DNA of 64,000 nucleotides from assembly GCA_963930775.1 (NCBI GenBank), contig OZ005689.1, positions 186,001 to 250,000 of the forward strand, given 5' to 3'. Shown piece by piece: positions 10,166 through 20,984 of this stretch (position 1 is the stretch's first letter; each line of letters begins with the position of its first letter). The notes beneath the pieces are model-generated. The model made no database searches. It saw only the letters and a list, made by a program, of their open reading frames with translations, and had not been told where the DNA came from. Position numbers and translations under genes: made by a program. This DNA is from Cliona cf. orientalis. Taxonomy: Eukaryota > Porifera > Demospongiae > Clionaida > Clionaidae.

Positions 10166-13100
10166 ATGATGGAAGAATTACCCGCTAACATTAAAGAAAG
10201 GTGCCATGATATGAACCTGAGATTGGTCCGCTGTGAGAAACGGCGGCCAACCATGTCGCTAAACAGACTTGTGGAACTACAGCTGGTCGTAAGAGGAAAG
10301 GGGGAGTGTTATAAATTGACTGGCAAGTATACTCCCATAGCTTATGGGGACCTCCTGAAGGTCAAAGGTCATCATAAGATTAGGAATGTTCTTATAGAAG
10401 GTGGTGCTGGTATGGGTAAGACCTGTCTGTGTACTTCAATTTCTGAAAAATGGGTACACGGTACACTCTTTCAAGAGTATAAACTGGTTCTTTTGCTGCC
10501 GCTTTACAAAGACGCTGAGAGGTTGATAATTTCATCAAATTTTCCCTCTGAGTGGCTGCATGAATTTGGTTCTGCTGTAGTTAATTATGTTCATGAAAAG
10601 AAAGGAAAAGGAGTTCTCATTATTGCTGATGGATGGGATCAACTAGAGGAATCTCTACGTCTTGAAGAATCTTTCTTGTATAAATTCCTCTTTAGAAACC
10701 GTAGCTTGGGATATATTACCGTCATGGTGACCTCCAGACCCACTGCCTCTGCCCCCCTTCATAAGGGGAATCTCATTGATCGCTTCATTGAGGTTGATGG
10801 GTTCAGTGCAGAAGGTATCATTGAATACATTCATTCGGAATTTCCAATAAATACCATGTCTAATCGAGATTTAATTAAACAGTTAATAAGTAATCCGTTT
10901 ATATTGAATGTATGTAATGTTCCTATTAATTCTGCTATTGTCTGCCACCTGTGGCGTGAGCTTGAAGACCTCTTTCCCAGCACTGTGACAGAACTATGTA
11001 CCGAGATAATTTTGAATGTGGTGTTTCGTAATGTTCAAGAAGGGAAAGAGTATACAAGTGTATTATGTAGTCCTTGCAAAATTGAAGATGTTGTGCCAGA
11101 TCACTTAAGAGATTCATGGCAGCAGCTTTGTCAGCTTGCTTTCCAGCTCATAAATAAAAATCCGATATCACCACCGAGTAAGTGTATCCAAGCTGGCATG
11201 AATAAGCTTGGTTTAGTAGAATTTGTACCACAAGAAGAGAGTATGTCGTACCATTTCCTTCATCGAATATTTCAGGAGTATCTTGCATCATTGTATGTTG
11301 TAGAACAGTCCCTAAACTCTCAGATACAGCAGTTAAAGTCACTCATTCAAAGTGAGTGCAAGCACAGAACCATCTTTTGGCAATTTTTCTTTGGTAATTG
11401 TATGCAGCGCGATCAAACAGATATTCTTGTGTGTACTTTTCATATACTATCGAACAGTGCTAGTGGTCACCAACAAAATCTTATGATTTGTCTTTGTGCT
11501 TTTGAAGCAGATGTAGATATTGTTACAGATGAAGCCATAAAAGTTCTTCATGCTAATACCCATTCTATATCCTTTGGTCAACCCTGCTCTGTCTATGAAT
11601 GTGATGCCATACTGTATGTGATTGAAAACATGAACTGCTTGAAATGTCATAATAATGTGATAGAATTAAGCCTAAAAGACTGTGGTGTAGGTGATAAGCA
11701 ACTTTGTAAGCTTGCAGATGTACTTGTAAGGGTGTGTGAGAAGCATAATCTTAAAGGATTAGATCTCAGTGGAAACAATCTATCAGATGAGAGTGTGACA
11801 GCCCTTTTCAATAAAGCATCTACTGCCTTTGCAGCACTTGAAAAGTTGTTTCTTTCTCAAAACAAGGTAGGAGAGGCTGGAATAACTGCCATCATTGGAG
11901 CAACATCTCATAATATAACCCAGCTAGATTTATCCTTTAATCCTTTAGGATCAACTGGTGGCTTTAATGTGTTCCTTAAAGCTTTAAGCGAAGGTACATT
12001 TCCTAACTTACAAATGCTATTCCTGAAAGGATCATTCACATTGGATGCCAGTAGCAATATCCAGTATCTAAGTAGACTTGCAGAGCTCCTAGTATCACGC
12101 TGTCAACAACTACATAAACTAGATATCTCTGGAAATGATTTTGGTGAACACACACCACCAGCTGTCAATTCTGTTATTGATGAATTCATGATTTGTTTTG
12201 GTGAAAAGTTTGACATTCGTTTCAACAGGGAATATATGTCCAAAGTAGAAGAAAAGTTTGTGTTGATGATGAACAGAGTAGTAAAACAGAAGGGAGTGAT
12301 AAACCATACAACTGTTCATGGCATAATTATTGGCCCTGGACGGTCAGGAAAAGACTCCCTAATGCACCGCTTAATGGGTGAAGGTCCTCCAGATTCAAAC
12401 ACCATTTCATCTAGTACTGGAGTTCTGGAAAAGATAATTAAAGTTGAAATTAAAAAGTTGTGCACAGTTGCTGCTGCTGTTGATGACCTGGTGTGGAAAA
12501 GGCTAGACTATGATGAAGAAGCAATTGAATTAATGATGACAACTGTTAATAAGTATCACTCAAACACAGATGGTAAATTCGTATTAGGTTCTGATATTGA
12601 TTCCAGTGGAGAGATTCTCCAATCTGCAGAAGTAGAGGTTGAAAATAAGTATAATTGCCATGTAAACCGTATCAGAGCTCTAAAAGTTAAAGGAACTACA
12701 ATGTCATGTATGTCGAACCGTATAAGGAAGAAGGAGGAAGAAGACTCACCCATTCATGTACTATCAGAATCCGATAGACTGGATATTTTCAAGCATGCCT
12801 TACGACTACGACACATGGATGCACTTCGTGATCGCCTTGAATCATCTTGGTCACTCTACTTGACCAATACGGGAGGACAGATGGAGTTTCAAGAGCTTTT
12901 GCCTCTATTGGTATGTGGACCATCTGCATTTTTTGTTACTTTCCCACTAAATAAAAAGCTCCAAGAGCATTATACTGTACGTTATCAGTACACTGATGGT
13001 AGCGAGATTTCATATCAGTCTCCAGCGACATTAAAGGATGAAATACTTCAAACTCTAGCAACCATTGCTTCGTTAGATTGTATTGGTCCTCAGCATGATT

Positions 13101-14366
13101 ATGTTCACCTAAAACCAAAGGTGTTTTTTGTTGGCACACATAAGGATCAGCTACCACCATCATCAGCTGATGCCATCATTCAAAATATTGATGACCAACT
13201 CAAGAAAGTCATTCAACAGACTTCTCTGTTTCACCAAGGTTCAATTGAATTTGCTGAAGGCACACAAAAACTCATGTTCACAGTCAATAATCTTGATCGT
13301 AATGACTTGGACTTTCAGAAAATCCGTTTAGGCTTACAGAAGGCTGTAGAACGATGTGAAGAATTTACAGTCAGCTGTCCTTCCAGTTGGTTAATTTTCA
13401 GTCTGGTTCTTCGAGCAAAGTATAGATCAAGTCAAGTCTTGAGCTATAATAACTGCTTTGCCATTGCACAGAGTTGTGGAATATCGGATAGAACTGAATT
13501 AAACGAGGCACTCCTATTCATACATGCTAGGCTTGGACTTATCCGCTACTTTAGCATCAAAGAACTGAACACAGTTGTGGTAATTGATCCTGAGATCCTC
13601 TTTGACACTATCACCAAATTAATAGTTGGAACATTCATTGGTGATCATGCCACATTTAATGAAATCAAAAGCTTTCAAAGAGGAATTTTCTCAATTGAAG
13701 GCATGAATACAATTGTAGACACAAAGCTATCTTCTCAAACTGGTGCACTTCTCTCTTTTCACTGGCTACTGGAATTACTCAAACACCTCAGAATTGCTGC
13801 TGTATTCAGAGATTTTAATGGAGATCAAAAATGCTTTTTCCCAGCTGTAATCTGTCATGCTCCTAAACAGCAGCGATTAGTGTGCATCAGATCAAGTTTG
13901 CTACCTCCTCCTGTGCTGATTGCATTTGAAGGTGGCTTTTGTCCGCGAGGAATTCCTGGAGGTGTTATCACATATCTCATGACTAATGAAATGGAGTCAC
14001 CAATACTTTGGGAATTTTATGAGCAAAAGATATTTCAGAATCAAGTTTCTTTTAACGTTGGATCATACGATATAATCCTTACTATTTACCCTACTCATCT
14101 TGAATTTTCTCTTGATCCTGAATCTGATGCTGATAACAGTGATAAACTGAAGAAGACTTGTGAGGAGGTTTTTACACAGATTCAGGTTGCTATGAATACA
14201 GTGATAGCAAGATATCGTGAATGTGACTATTATATTGCATTTTACTGTACAAAGTGCAAAACATGGCCAGCTGTGATGGAATGGAATAAGAAAACACTCC
14301 ACTGTAATGGGCATAATGGAAGGGTTGGTTTGCCAAACCATTATGACCTTTGGATTCCACAAAAGG
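10166..14366 (+). CDS. NLR1 exon 1: NACHT-LRR-ROC-COR immune-receptor-like protein
   Basis: One exon of 1,400 codons. Order of regions: short pre-NACHT segment; NACHT ATPase with Walker A GGAGMGKT (residues 79-86), Walker B VLIIADGWDQL (150-160) and sensor TSRP (189-192); helical region; about five RI-type LRRs (about 500-665, e.g. LKGLDLSGNNLSDESVTALF); a second P-loop GPGRSGKDS (723-731) opening a ROC-like GTPase with NTGGQ (901-905) and THKD (991-994); a COR-like winged-helix region from about 1070 (PSSWLIFSLVLRAKYRSS, ELNEALLFIHARLGLIRYFS); and a C-terminal Cys pair FYCTKC (1361/1364). There is no N-terminal effector domain. The exon ends at a GTTAGT donor in phase 1; the stop directly after is intronic. 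Role inferred: NTP-dependent cytosolic sensor or scaffold signalling through the Death domain. The start ATGATG is shared with NLR3. Confidence 0.85.
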
Positions 14367-14480
14367 GTTAGTCTCCATGGCTGTGTGCTTTAATGTACAA
14401 TAACAATAATACTGTAACAGTTATATGTACATGTATAGTATTGATTGTGATATCATCATTATGTCGTAACAACTGTGTAG

Positions 14481-15458
14481 GTGGATTGACTTATTGTCAA
14501 AGATTGGATCAAGTGCTCGACGTTGATAGTGGTGGAGTCTCCAAACACCTTGGTCAGATAGCCGATAGTATGCATGAGTGGGAAGGAAGTATTGCAGAAG
14601 GACTTGGATTAACTCCTGCTGAAGTTGAAAGTATTAAATACAACAAGAATAAATTGGAATTTCAAAAGTAAGTGCTTAGGTAATAGTTATATCACGGGCA
14701 CGAGGGATCTATGCGATATATTGCACTGAAGCCCTCGGACGCTTTGCGCCCGAGGGCTGAGTGCAATATATCGCCATAGATCCCGAGCATATATGATATA
14801 ACTAATTTATATCCCGAGGAAGTAAACAGTGGCCCCCACAGTGTTTTATCTTGGTCAATGGCTCCTCTCCACGGAAATAAGCCACTCCATAGAAACAAAT
14901 TCAACTTTGACAGTGACAAGACAAAGAACCATCCTACTCGAACTAGCTGACTGAGGGAGGTTAGCTGTTGACTATGAGTAGCCTAGCTAGCTAGCTACAA
15001 GTGTTTTGAATTAATATCGCACTGTACACCCTAAGGGGGTTAATATCGCACACTTAGCAGTGCGATATTAAGAATAATTGTCCTAGAAAACTATATAAAA
15101 GGGATATAATATAGTAATGTGTTACCTGCAGTACAGTACAATCTTATACAATGTCATAGTATTATATAACATAATAGGAGAGCAGCCTTGCAGAAATGGA
15201 AAGAAAAGCTGGGCTCTGAAGCAACTTACAAGAAGTTGATTAAAATATTTAAACATGCTGGCTATGAACTGTATGCTGATGTTGTCAGAAGTCTTGTGAC
15301 AACATGTAGTGACCAGGCAGACAAACATAATGATAGTGCAGACCAACAAATTTTTGTTTCTCCATCCTCGCAACCACCATCGCCTCAGTTTCCAGAATTT
15401 CCTGAATCCGTTACTCTAACTGCTAGTACTGTACAGCTGGAGAAGCACCACCAAGAAA
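14481..15458 (+). CDS. NLR1 exons 2-3: Death domain
   Basis: Exon 2 is 14481-14667 and exon 3 is 15178-15458; both phases match exon 1 and each other. The joined protein runs from GGLTYCQRLDQVL through HLGQIADSMHEWEGSIAEGL and LTPAEVESIK to ALQKWKEKLGSEATYKKLIK and LYADVVRSLV. The KWKEK-x-GSEATYKKL pattern is classic for the second half of a Death domain. It is followed by a Ser/Pro-rich linker. Death domains mediate homotypic adaptor binding in apoptosis and NF-kB pathways. Its position at the C-terminal side of a ROC-COR module resembles DAPK1, whereas described sponge NLRs carry Death or CARD domains at the N-terminus. Confidence 0.85.
14685..14803. mobile_element. Small hairpin MITE in NLR1 intron 2
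   Basis: Near-perfect inverted halves (AGTTATATCACGGGC... and ...GAGCATATATGATATAACT) enclose GCCCTCGG/CCGAGGGC around a short loop. NLR3 keeps only the left arm at about 60697-60727, so the element predates the duplication and was later truncated there. Confidence 0.65.
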
Positions 15459-15515
15459 GTAAGTATGCAATCATCTATCTATATAATTATCAATAATTAT
15501 ATTATTTATCTACAG

Positions 15516-17086
15516 ACAAAAATGTTGTCCATGTCAAAGCAGAAGAAATAGTACAACTGATGTCACACAGCAAAGGTTCTGTGGACGGAGAGGACTATGA
15601 AGTTTTACCAACAAAAGATTTACTAAAGGCATGTCAAACTCTCAGTAATAATACCATACATTGTTTTTTGTTTGCATGGTTTAATACATAGGCATAGGTG
15701 TAGCAGTAGGTAAGGCTAAGCATATACGGTGGGTTTTGCGTTCCACGAAATTTGCCAATTATTGTGTCATGTAACATCATTTGTGGGTGTGTCCTTACGT
15801 ATCATATGCAAAAAGATCGTAAGGATCGACGAAGAAACCTACCTGGTAGTACCAATGAGCTATAGCTCAGGCTTTTCTGAGTGAGATTAGATCATAGTTG
15901 TAACAAATACTGTGATCTGATTGGTCAAGAGGAGGTGTCTATTTCTCATAGACACCTGTAAGTTTCATAGCTTGAAGCATGAGGCCAACTTGGTTGTATC
16001 CATGGATACAGAAAATGGAGACAGAAATTCCAGTCTATATAGCAGCCCACTAACATTTAAGTACCAGTGGTTGAGTACACACAACCACAAGTATGCAACC
16101 CAGGCCATTCAGATATCGTGCGTGCGCGATCGCGATGCAATAGTAGGTGGAGTCCATTGGAGCTTGCTGAGTTAGCAAGCACGCCATAGAAGCGAAGCTA
16201 ATGGCGACTTGCTAGGAGTTCTTGAGTCACAGGAGAGCTAAGCAATGTTTGAGCAACAGTTCTTCTAGCAGCCATCGTAGATTCACATCGTTTCTGGACC
16301 GTACGAAACCATGGCAACACTTCTAGATTGAGAAGTGCCGCCGCCGCACACTCGGTTGCTATGATCTAAATTTGTTAGACACTGTTTAGGAGGTTTCTAC
16401 GTGATTTAGAAGCCCTCAGGGCCCGTAGAACCCTTGCTTTGCTCGGGATTCTACGTACGGCCCTTCGGTCTTCTAAATCACATTGAAACCTCCTAAACAG
16501 TGTCTAATTAATATTTATAATTTATTCAAGCTTATGGCTGTACTATGATTGTATTGTGATAGCTCAAAATTAATATTGGTCCAGCAAGCACCTGACCTGC
16601 CAGATCACCTGCCTCGCCTATGTTATTATCAGGCTGGTTTGCATAATATCTAATGTGAAGGTCAACCCCGTGCATACCGAATTAATATGGCAATAGTAAT
16701 AGGATAACTATCGACTTATTAGTAAAAATCATTGTAGCTACAGTAGTTAGGCACCCCAAGCAGGACTGTATGTCATGCATGGAGTATTTATAAATATGGT
16801 ATACATTTATTAAATATCAACCAATGTATTCAACACATGCATGATGCAATGTTGCCTGAGCTGATTTATATAATTCTTGTAATAACTCTGGATCCCTGCA
16901 TAATGCAGGAAGTAGAACAGTACAAGGAGGAACAAGCTGAGGAAGTAGAACAGTATGAGGAACAAGTTGATGGATATCCAACTCGTACGTCTGCCCAAGA
17001 GCAACATGATATGGAACCAGAAGGACCTGGTGATGATACTAATAATGAATTACCTCAAGACTTAAGATCAAGTGATTCAGCTGCAG
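15516..17086 (+). CDS. NLR1 exons 4-5: acidic tail
   Basis: Exon 4 (15516-15628) encodes NKNVVHVKAEEIVQLMSHSK and onward, and appears to end at AAG followed by a GC donor (GCATGT). Only that donor keeps the frame into exon 5 (16909-17086, EVEQYKEEQAEEVEQYEEQ). Exon 5 ends at GCAG|GTAAAA in phase 1. The segment is Glu/Asp/Gln-rich and probably disordered. No domain is recognised. Related exons occur at 17905, 18380, 41913, 47598, 62955 and 63495. Confidence 0.65.
15880..16374. repeat. Possible MITE in NLR1 intron 4
   Basis: Short inverted segments GATTAGATCATAG (about 15888) and CTATGATCTAAAT (about 16359) bracket non-coding sequence. No target duplication was identified. Confidence 0.3.
16375..16507. 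mobile_element. Hairpin MITE in NLR1 intron 4
   Basis: TTAGACACTGTTTAGGAGG at the left end is repeated inverted at the right end, and inner arms (GATTTAGAAG / CTTCTAAATC, TCTACGT / ACGTAGA-like) continue the pairing. About 133 bp, non-coding. Confidence 0.7.
16600..16908. repeat. Tail-intron repeat (between exon-4 and exon-5 type exons)
   Basis: The segment containing CAGGCTGGTTTGCATAATAT, ACCCCGTGCATACCGAATTA and AGGCACCCCAAGCAGGACTG recurs at 18090-18379 and 28355-28740, and in part near 63300-63494 and 41790-41912. It marks copies of the same ancestral intron. Confidence 0.65.
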
Positions 17087-17904
17087 GTAAAATATCACTG
17101 ATCAGCATGCATGTATGGTAGCTGCTGAGACGGAGATACCAGTCCCCTAGCAGCGCCGCGAGTATACCTATTACTGTAGTGCTAGAAATTTTTGTGTGTA
17201 TAAAACATTACGATTCTTTAAATTTTCAGTATATTTCTTAGCAATGCGAATTTCAATAATGCGAGTTTCTCCTGAGTCCAGGTAACATGCTAGCATCACT
17301 GACAATGGTGACCGTGATGCACATGAAGCTTTTAGCCTGCCTTGCCAGTCTAGTGCTCATAAATTCACCATGCATAGACATGATTTTCAGAATCTAAAGT
17401 CATCTGACTCACCGGCAAACTAATCTTCCTGTTCAGATCCAACGCCTTGTGTTGAATGCTCTTGCATACTAATGTGGGTGGGCACCAATTGGAATAAAAT
17501 GCGTTGTTGAAATCATTGCGATATTAAATAATGCGATCACTCAGCAACTCGCATTTTTCGCATTAATTAATAGCATGCATTTATTTCTAGCACTACGGTA
17601 AATGCTTTATCTTTTGATGGCGTTCTGGAGTCTTCGAGGAATGCACAACAATAATATGTTTTTGTATGTGCATGATTTATATACTGCTATGCAAGTCCAC
17701 AGTTCTCCATAATTTTTTTTGACTAGATCTAAATTTAGTAACAATCACTGCGGCTCATAATAATATTATCATAACACAATACCTTTAAGTACGGTATGTG
17801 TATATCGTGAAATAATGCCTTTAAGTACGGTATATATATATACATGTATAACAGTCATTTGTTTTTGCTGAGTTAGCTAATAATAAATTGTTTATCTATA
17901 GTAG

Positions 17905-18535
17905 CAACTGACGAAAATGTTACCCATGTCAAAGCAGAAGAACTGATATCACACAGCAAAGGGTCTATGGATGTAGAGGACTATGAAGTTTTATCAGCAA
18001 AAGATTTACCTTCATTAAAGGCATGTCAAACCCCTCAGTATAATATACACTACATTGTTTTATATTCACATGTTTTAATATAATAATAAATCAGGCCGGT
18101 TTGCAAATCTAATGCCGTGAAGGTTAACCCCATGCATACCGAATTAATTTATGGTAATAGTAGTAGGATAACTATCAATAAAATCATTATACCCACAGTA
18201 GTTAGGCACCCCAAGCAGGACTGTGTGTCATTCATGGAGTATATAAGGTATATATAGGCATAAAAGTGCCTAATTTATAGTATCGACCAATGTATCCAAC
18301 ACATGCATGGTACAATATTGCCTGAGGTAATGTATATTATACAATTCTTGTATTAACTCCGGATCCCTGCATAATGCAGGAAGTAGAACAGTACAAGGAA
18401 CAAGCTGATGGATATCCAACTCGCACGTCTGACCAAGAGCAACATGATATGGAACCAGTAGGACCTGGTAATGATACCAGTCCAATTTTATCTCAAGACT
18501 TAAGATCAAGTAATTCAGATAAATATAATATTAAT
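17905..18535 (+). pseudogene. Duplicated NLR1 tail exons 4b and 5b
   Basis: Exon 4b (17905-18020, TDENVTHVKAEELISHSKGS) and exon 5b (from 18380, EVEQYKEQADGYPTRTSDQE) repeat exons 4 and 5. Exon 4b keeps the GC donor and phase. Exon 5b lost the donor: where exon 5 has GCTGCAGGTAAAA it reads CAGATAAATAT. The pair may be skipped in the mature message. Confidence 0.6.
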
Positions 18536-18643
18536 ATCAGTAATCAGCATACATGGTAGCTATAGGAGTGAGCTAACCAATATTTTTTGCTGGATGCATG
18601 AGATACCCCATAACTATATTAATATATATAACTTACTCATTAG

Positions 18644-18756
18644 CCACACGCCAAAATGCTGTCTGTAATAGAGCAAATGAACCAACATTAAATAATCCAG
18701 GAAGTTCTATTGATACAGAAGACCCCAAAATTAGGCCAACAGTGATAATATCCTAG
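18644..18756 (+). CDS. NLR1 candidate last exon
   Basis: An acceptor ATTAG is followed by a frame reading TRQNAVCNRANEPTLNNPGS and ending at TAG (18754-18756). The phase fits exon 5, giving a predicted protein of about 1,690 residues. The start resembles the NLR3 exon at 63669 (TPQNSASNKAAAA, later TPGSSL), which supports homology. Alternatively exon 5 splices to the dsRNA-binding-type exons of this family; a short relic of such an exon lies at 19984. Confidence 0.5.
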
Positions 18757-18811
18757 TTTCCTGTCCCCATTAGGATGCCAAGAGTATGCGGGGCGGGCGT
18801 ATTATTATATA

Positions 18812-18957
18812 CTTATTGCCATAGTAGAACGACGATACCGGGAAATATCGCGAGTTCATTGCCGCGTATTGTTATGAGTGCGAAGCACGAGTAGCAATGC
18901 AAAAGGCAATGAACGAGTGGTATTTCCAAGGTATCGTCGTTCTACTATGGCAATAAG
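18812..18957. mobile_element. Hairpin MITE
   Basis: A perfect 28-bp inverted repeat (starting CTTATTGCCATAGTAG) ends both sides of a 146-bp palindrome whose inner arms GTTCATTGCC/GGCAATGAAC also pair. Confidence 0.75.
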
Positions 18958-19760
18958 GTATTTATCGTATATTTAAGAAGCCTATTCTGTACTGGAGCTT
19001 TAGTAGTTCGAGCGGTAAAGCTAAGAAGGGACTGCTTTAAGTTTTGGCGATGGCCGCCATCATTTTAGGCACCAAAGACTAAGGCGTATAGCTAAGTAAG
19101 GTAAGGGCAGCGGCACCGTGGCTCATTTATCTAACTTGGGCAACAAAAATGACTGATAGCAGCACTCACTTTCTTCTCTGGCGCTCAACGTTCAACCGTT
19201 TCAACACTGTACATTATTATGGCGATCATGTGACGAACACAACTGATACGGATTTTGCACGTGACGAACACGACTGACGTGGGAAATTATCATACGTATT
19301 TCCACCCACGCATTTCCCATATGTTTGTATTATGGGTCAAAGTTCAATGTAGTACTACGATAATGACTATTATTCATAGTCCACTATACTACAGATATTG
19401 TTATACTGCTGCTTCCTTCATAAATATCATGCCCTAGTCTTGGGCATACAAAATTTTGCCATAAACTACATAAATGTCTGCTACAATTTACACAATGTCT
19501 ACCTGAGAGATTTATGTAAATTTTAATGTCCACTACTTTCATAAATCCCAGACATCTAAATTCCTTTTGTAATTCACTCACTATAATTTACATAAAATTA
19601 ATTTCCACTATTGTAAATCCCCACAGTGTTTTCTAAATACCTGCCAGTAATGACTTTTGACACAAACGGCACCCCATTCACACTTAAATCATGAAAAGAT
19701 CTATAGTATAAAAACCATAATAAGAAGCAAAGTGGAGGTGGCAGTAATAAAAGGTATTGA
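18958..19760. other. Non-coding spacer after NLR1
   Basis: No convincing exon, palindrome or repeat was identified. Short ORFs here lack any recognisable motif. Confidence 0.4.
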
Positions 19761-20020
19761 AATAAGATTGATAGAGATGGAAAACTAATACTAGGAGATC
19801 TAGATATTCGATACTATGATGTTGAGTGGTACTGCTATACACCGGTCTCACACCCAACAGCTGTCAGTGACTGCCATCAGAACACCTTTCGGTGTCAACC
19901 AGAAACAATTGGCTCTAGTTGGGATAATAATAAGGCCTCATGAATCATATACCATGTTGTTTTTGTGTTCCCTTTACATGTAGGCACTGGCAAGTATTCA
20001 GCAAATCCTGCTCACATGGG
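19761..20020 (+). pseudogene. Coding-like fragments: Cys-containing ORF and relic of the dsRBD-type exon
   Basis: An open frame 19761-19943 reads NKIDRDGKLILGDLDIRYYD and then a Cys/Pro/Thr-rich stretch to a stop; no family is recognised. Just after it, an acceptor ATGTAG precedes 19984-20020 (TGKYSANPAHMG), which ends at GTAAGT. It resembles the first residues of the dsRNA-binding-like exon at 46444 (SGKYCACLKEHV). Probably a decayed tail exon of NLR1. Confidence 0.35.
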
Positions 20021-20980
20021 GTAAGTCCGTCTCTGTGTGTGCATACGACAAAAAAATGTGTGTGTATGTATGGAACATATTCCACATTATAATTAACTAG
20101 TACTATAGCATGTACTACATGCATGTGACCTAGCTACATGTACATGTACATGTACACGTACAGGGCTCGAATTAACGTTCAACAACCGGACAATTTCCGC
20201 TTAAATATTAAATTTGATAGTTTAAAACCAGACATAGTGGCAGTACAAACGGTAGTAAGCTAGTGGTGGCAGCTTACACAGACAGTGTAGTAATGGGTGG
20301 GCTGTTGGTGTGGTCACAGTTGTAGAGTAAACCTGTTTAGTGGTGATGTAGCACCACCCAAGCCACACAACCACTGGCAGACTTGGATAATCTTAGGCAC
20401 TTAGAAAAGCTTTAGCTGCTTGAACTTGTCTGCATGGATATTTCTTAGTCTCTTGCTTAGATTTTGAGTACTAATTATAGGTAAAACATTATGGAGAGTG
20501 CTGTAAGTGTTGGTAACCCTTTGTCCATTATCAGCAGGAAAGCATGAGTTGGCAGAATAAATTTTATAATATATTATGTGTCTGGACAAAGTTAGATTTA
20601 TACTGGCATTTTGACAGTACAAGTGAAAAAGTTATCGAGAGCCCTGACATAGTTACGCATACATGTAGTTCCATGTGCAGTATGAGATGAGTGAGATCGT
20701 GGGAACTCCCCTCCCTCAGTTAATTATCCAATTTAATTGAGTTACATATAGTTGAGACAATCATTGAGAAGTAGAGTTACCGCTGATGTTTGTGTGTATT
20801 CGTACATTGTAAAAATTAATAACTGATTTGACAAAGCTTTTTGTGCATCCATAATAACTGCTGTACGCATACATACTTGATATGCTGTACATGTACATGA
20901 GCCAAGAACAATATGCTTCTAAGACTGTAAACTTTCGTTTTATCCAGTGGTATACATGTATATATTATATTGTTATACTA
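20021..20980. other. Non-coding spacer
   Basis: Contains short ACATGT/TACATG runs (20130-20165) and a microsatellite-like TGTGTG stretch. No gene is recognised. Confidence 0.4.
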
Positions 20981-20984
20981 CATG

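Noticed and set aside
14063..14378. Minus-strand ORFs antisense to NLR exons (also near 59.8-60.1 kb)
   Set aside because: Shadows of the conserved plus-strand coding sequence; paired only because the genes are paralogues.
14685..14803. Hairpins as transcription terminators or RNA genes
   Set aside because: They are dispersed, transposon-like palindromes in introns; no T-run terminator logic applies in this genome and no tRNA or snRNA signatures were seen.
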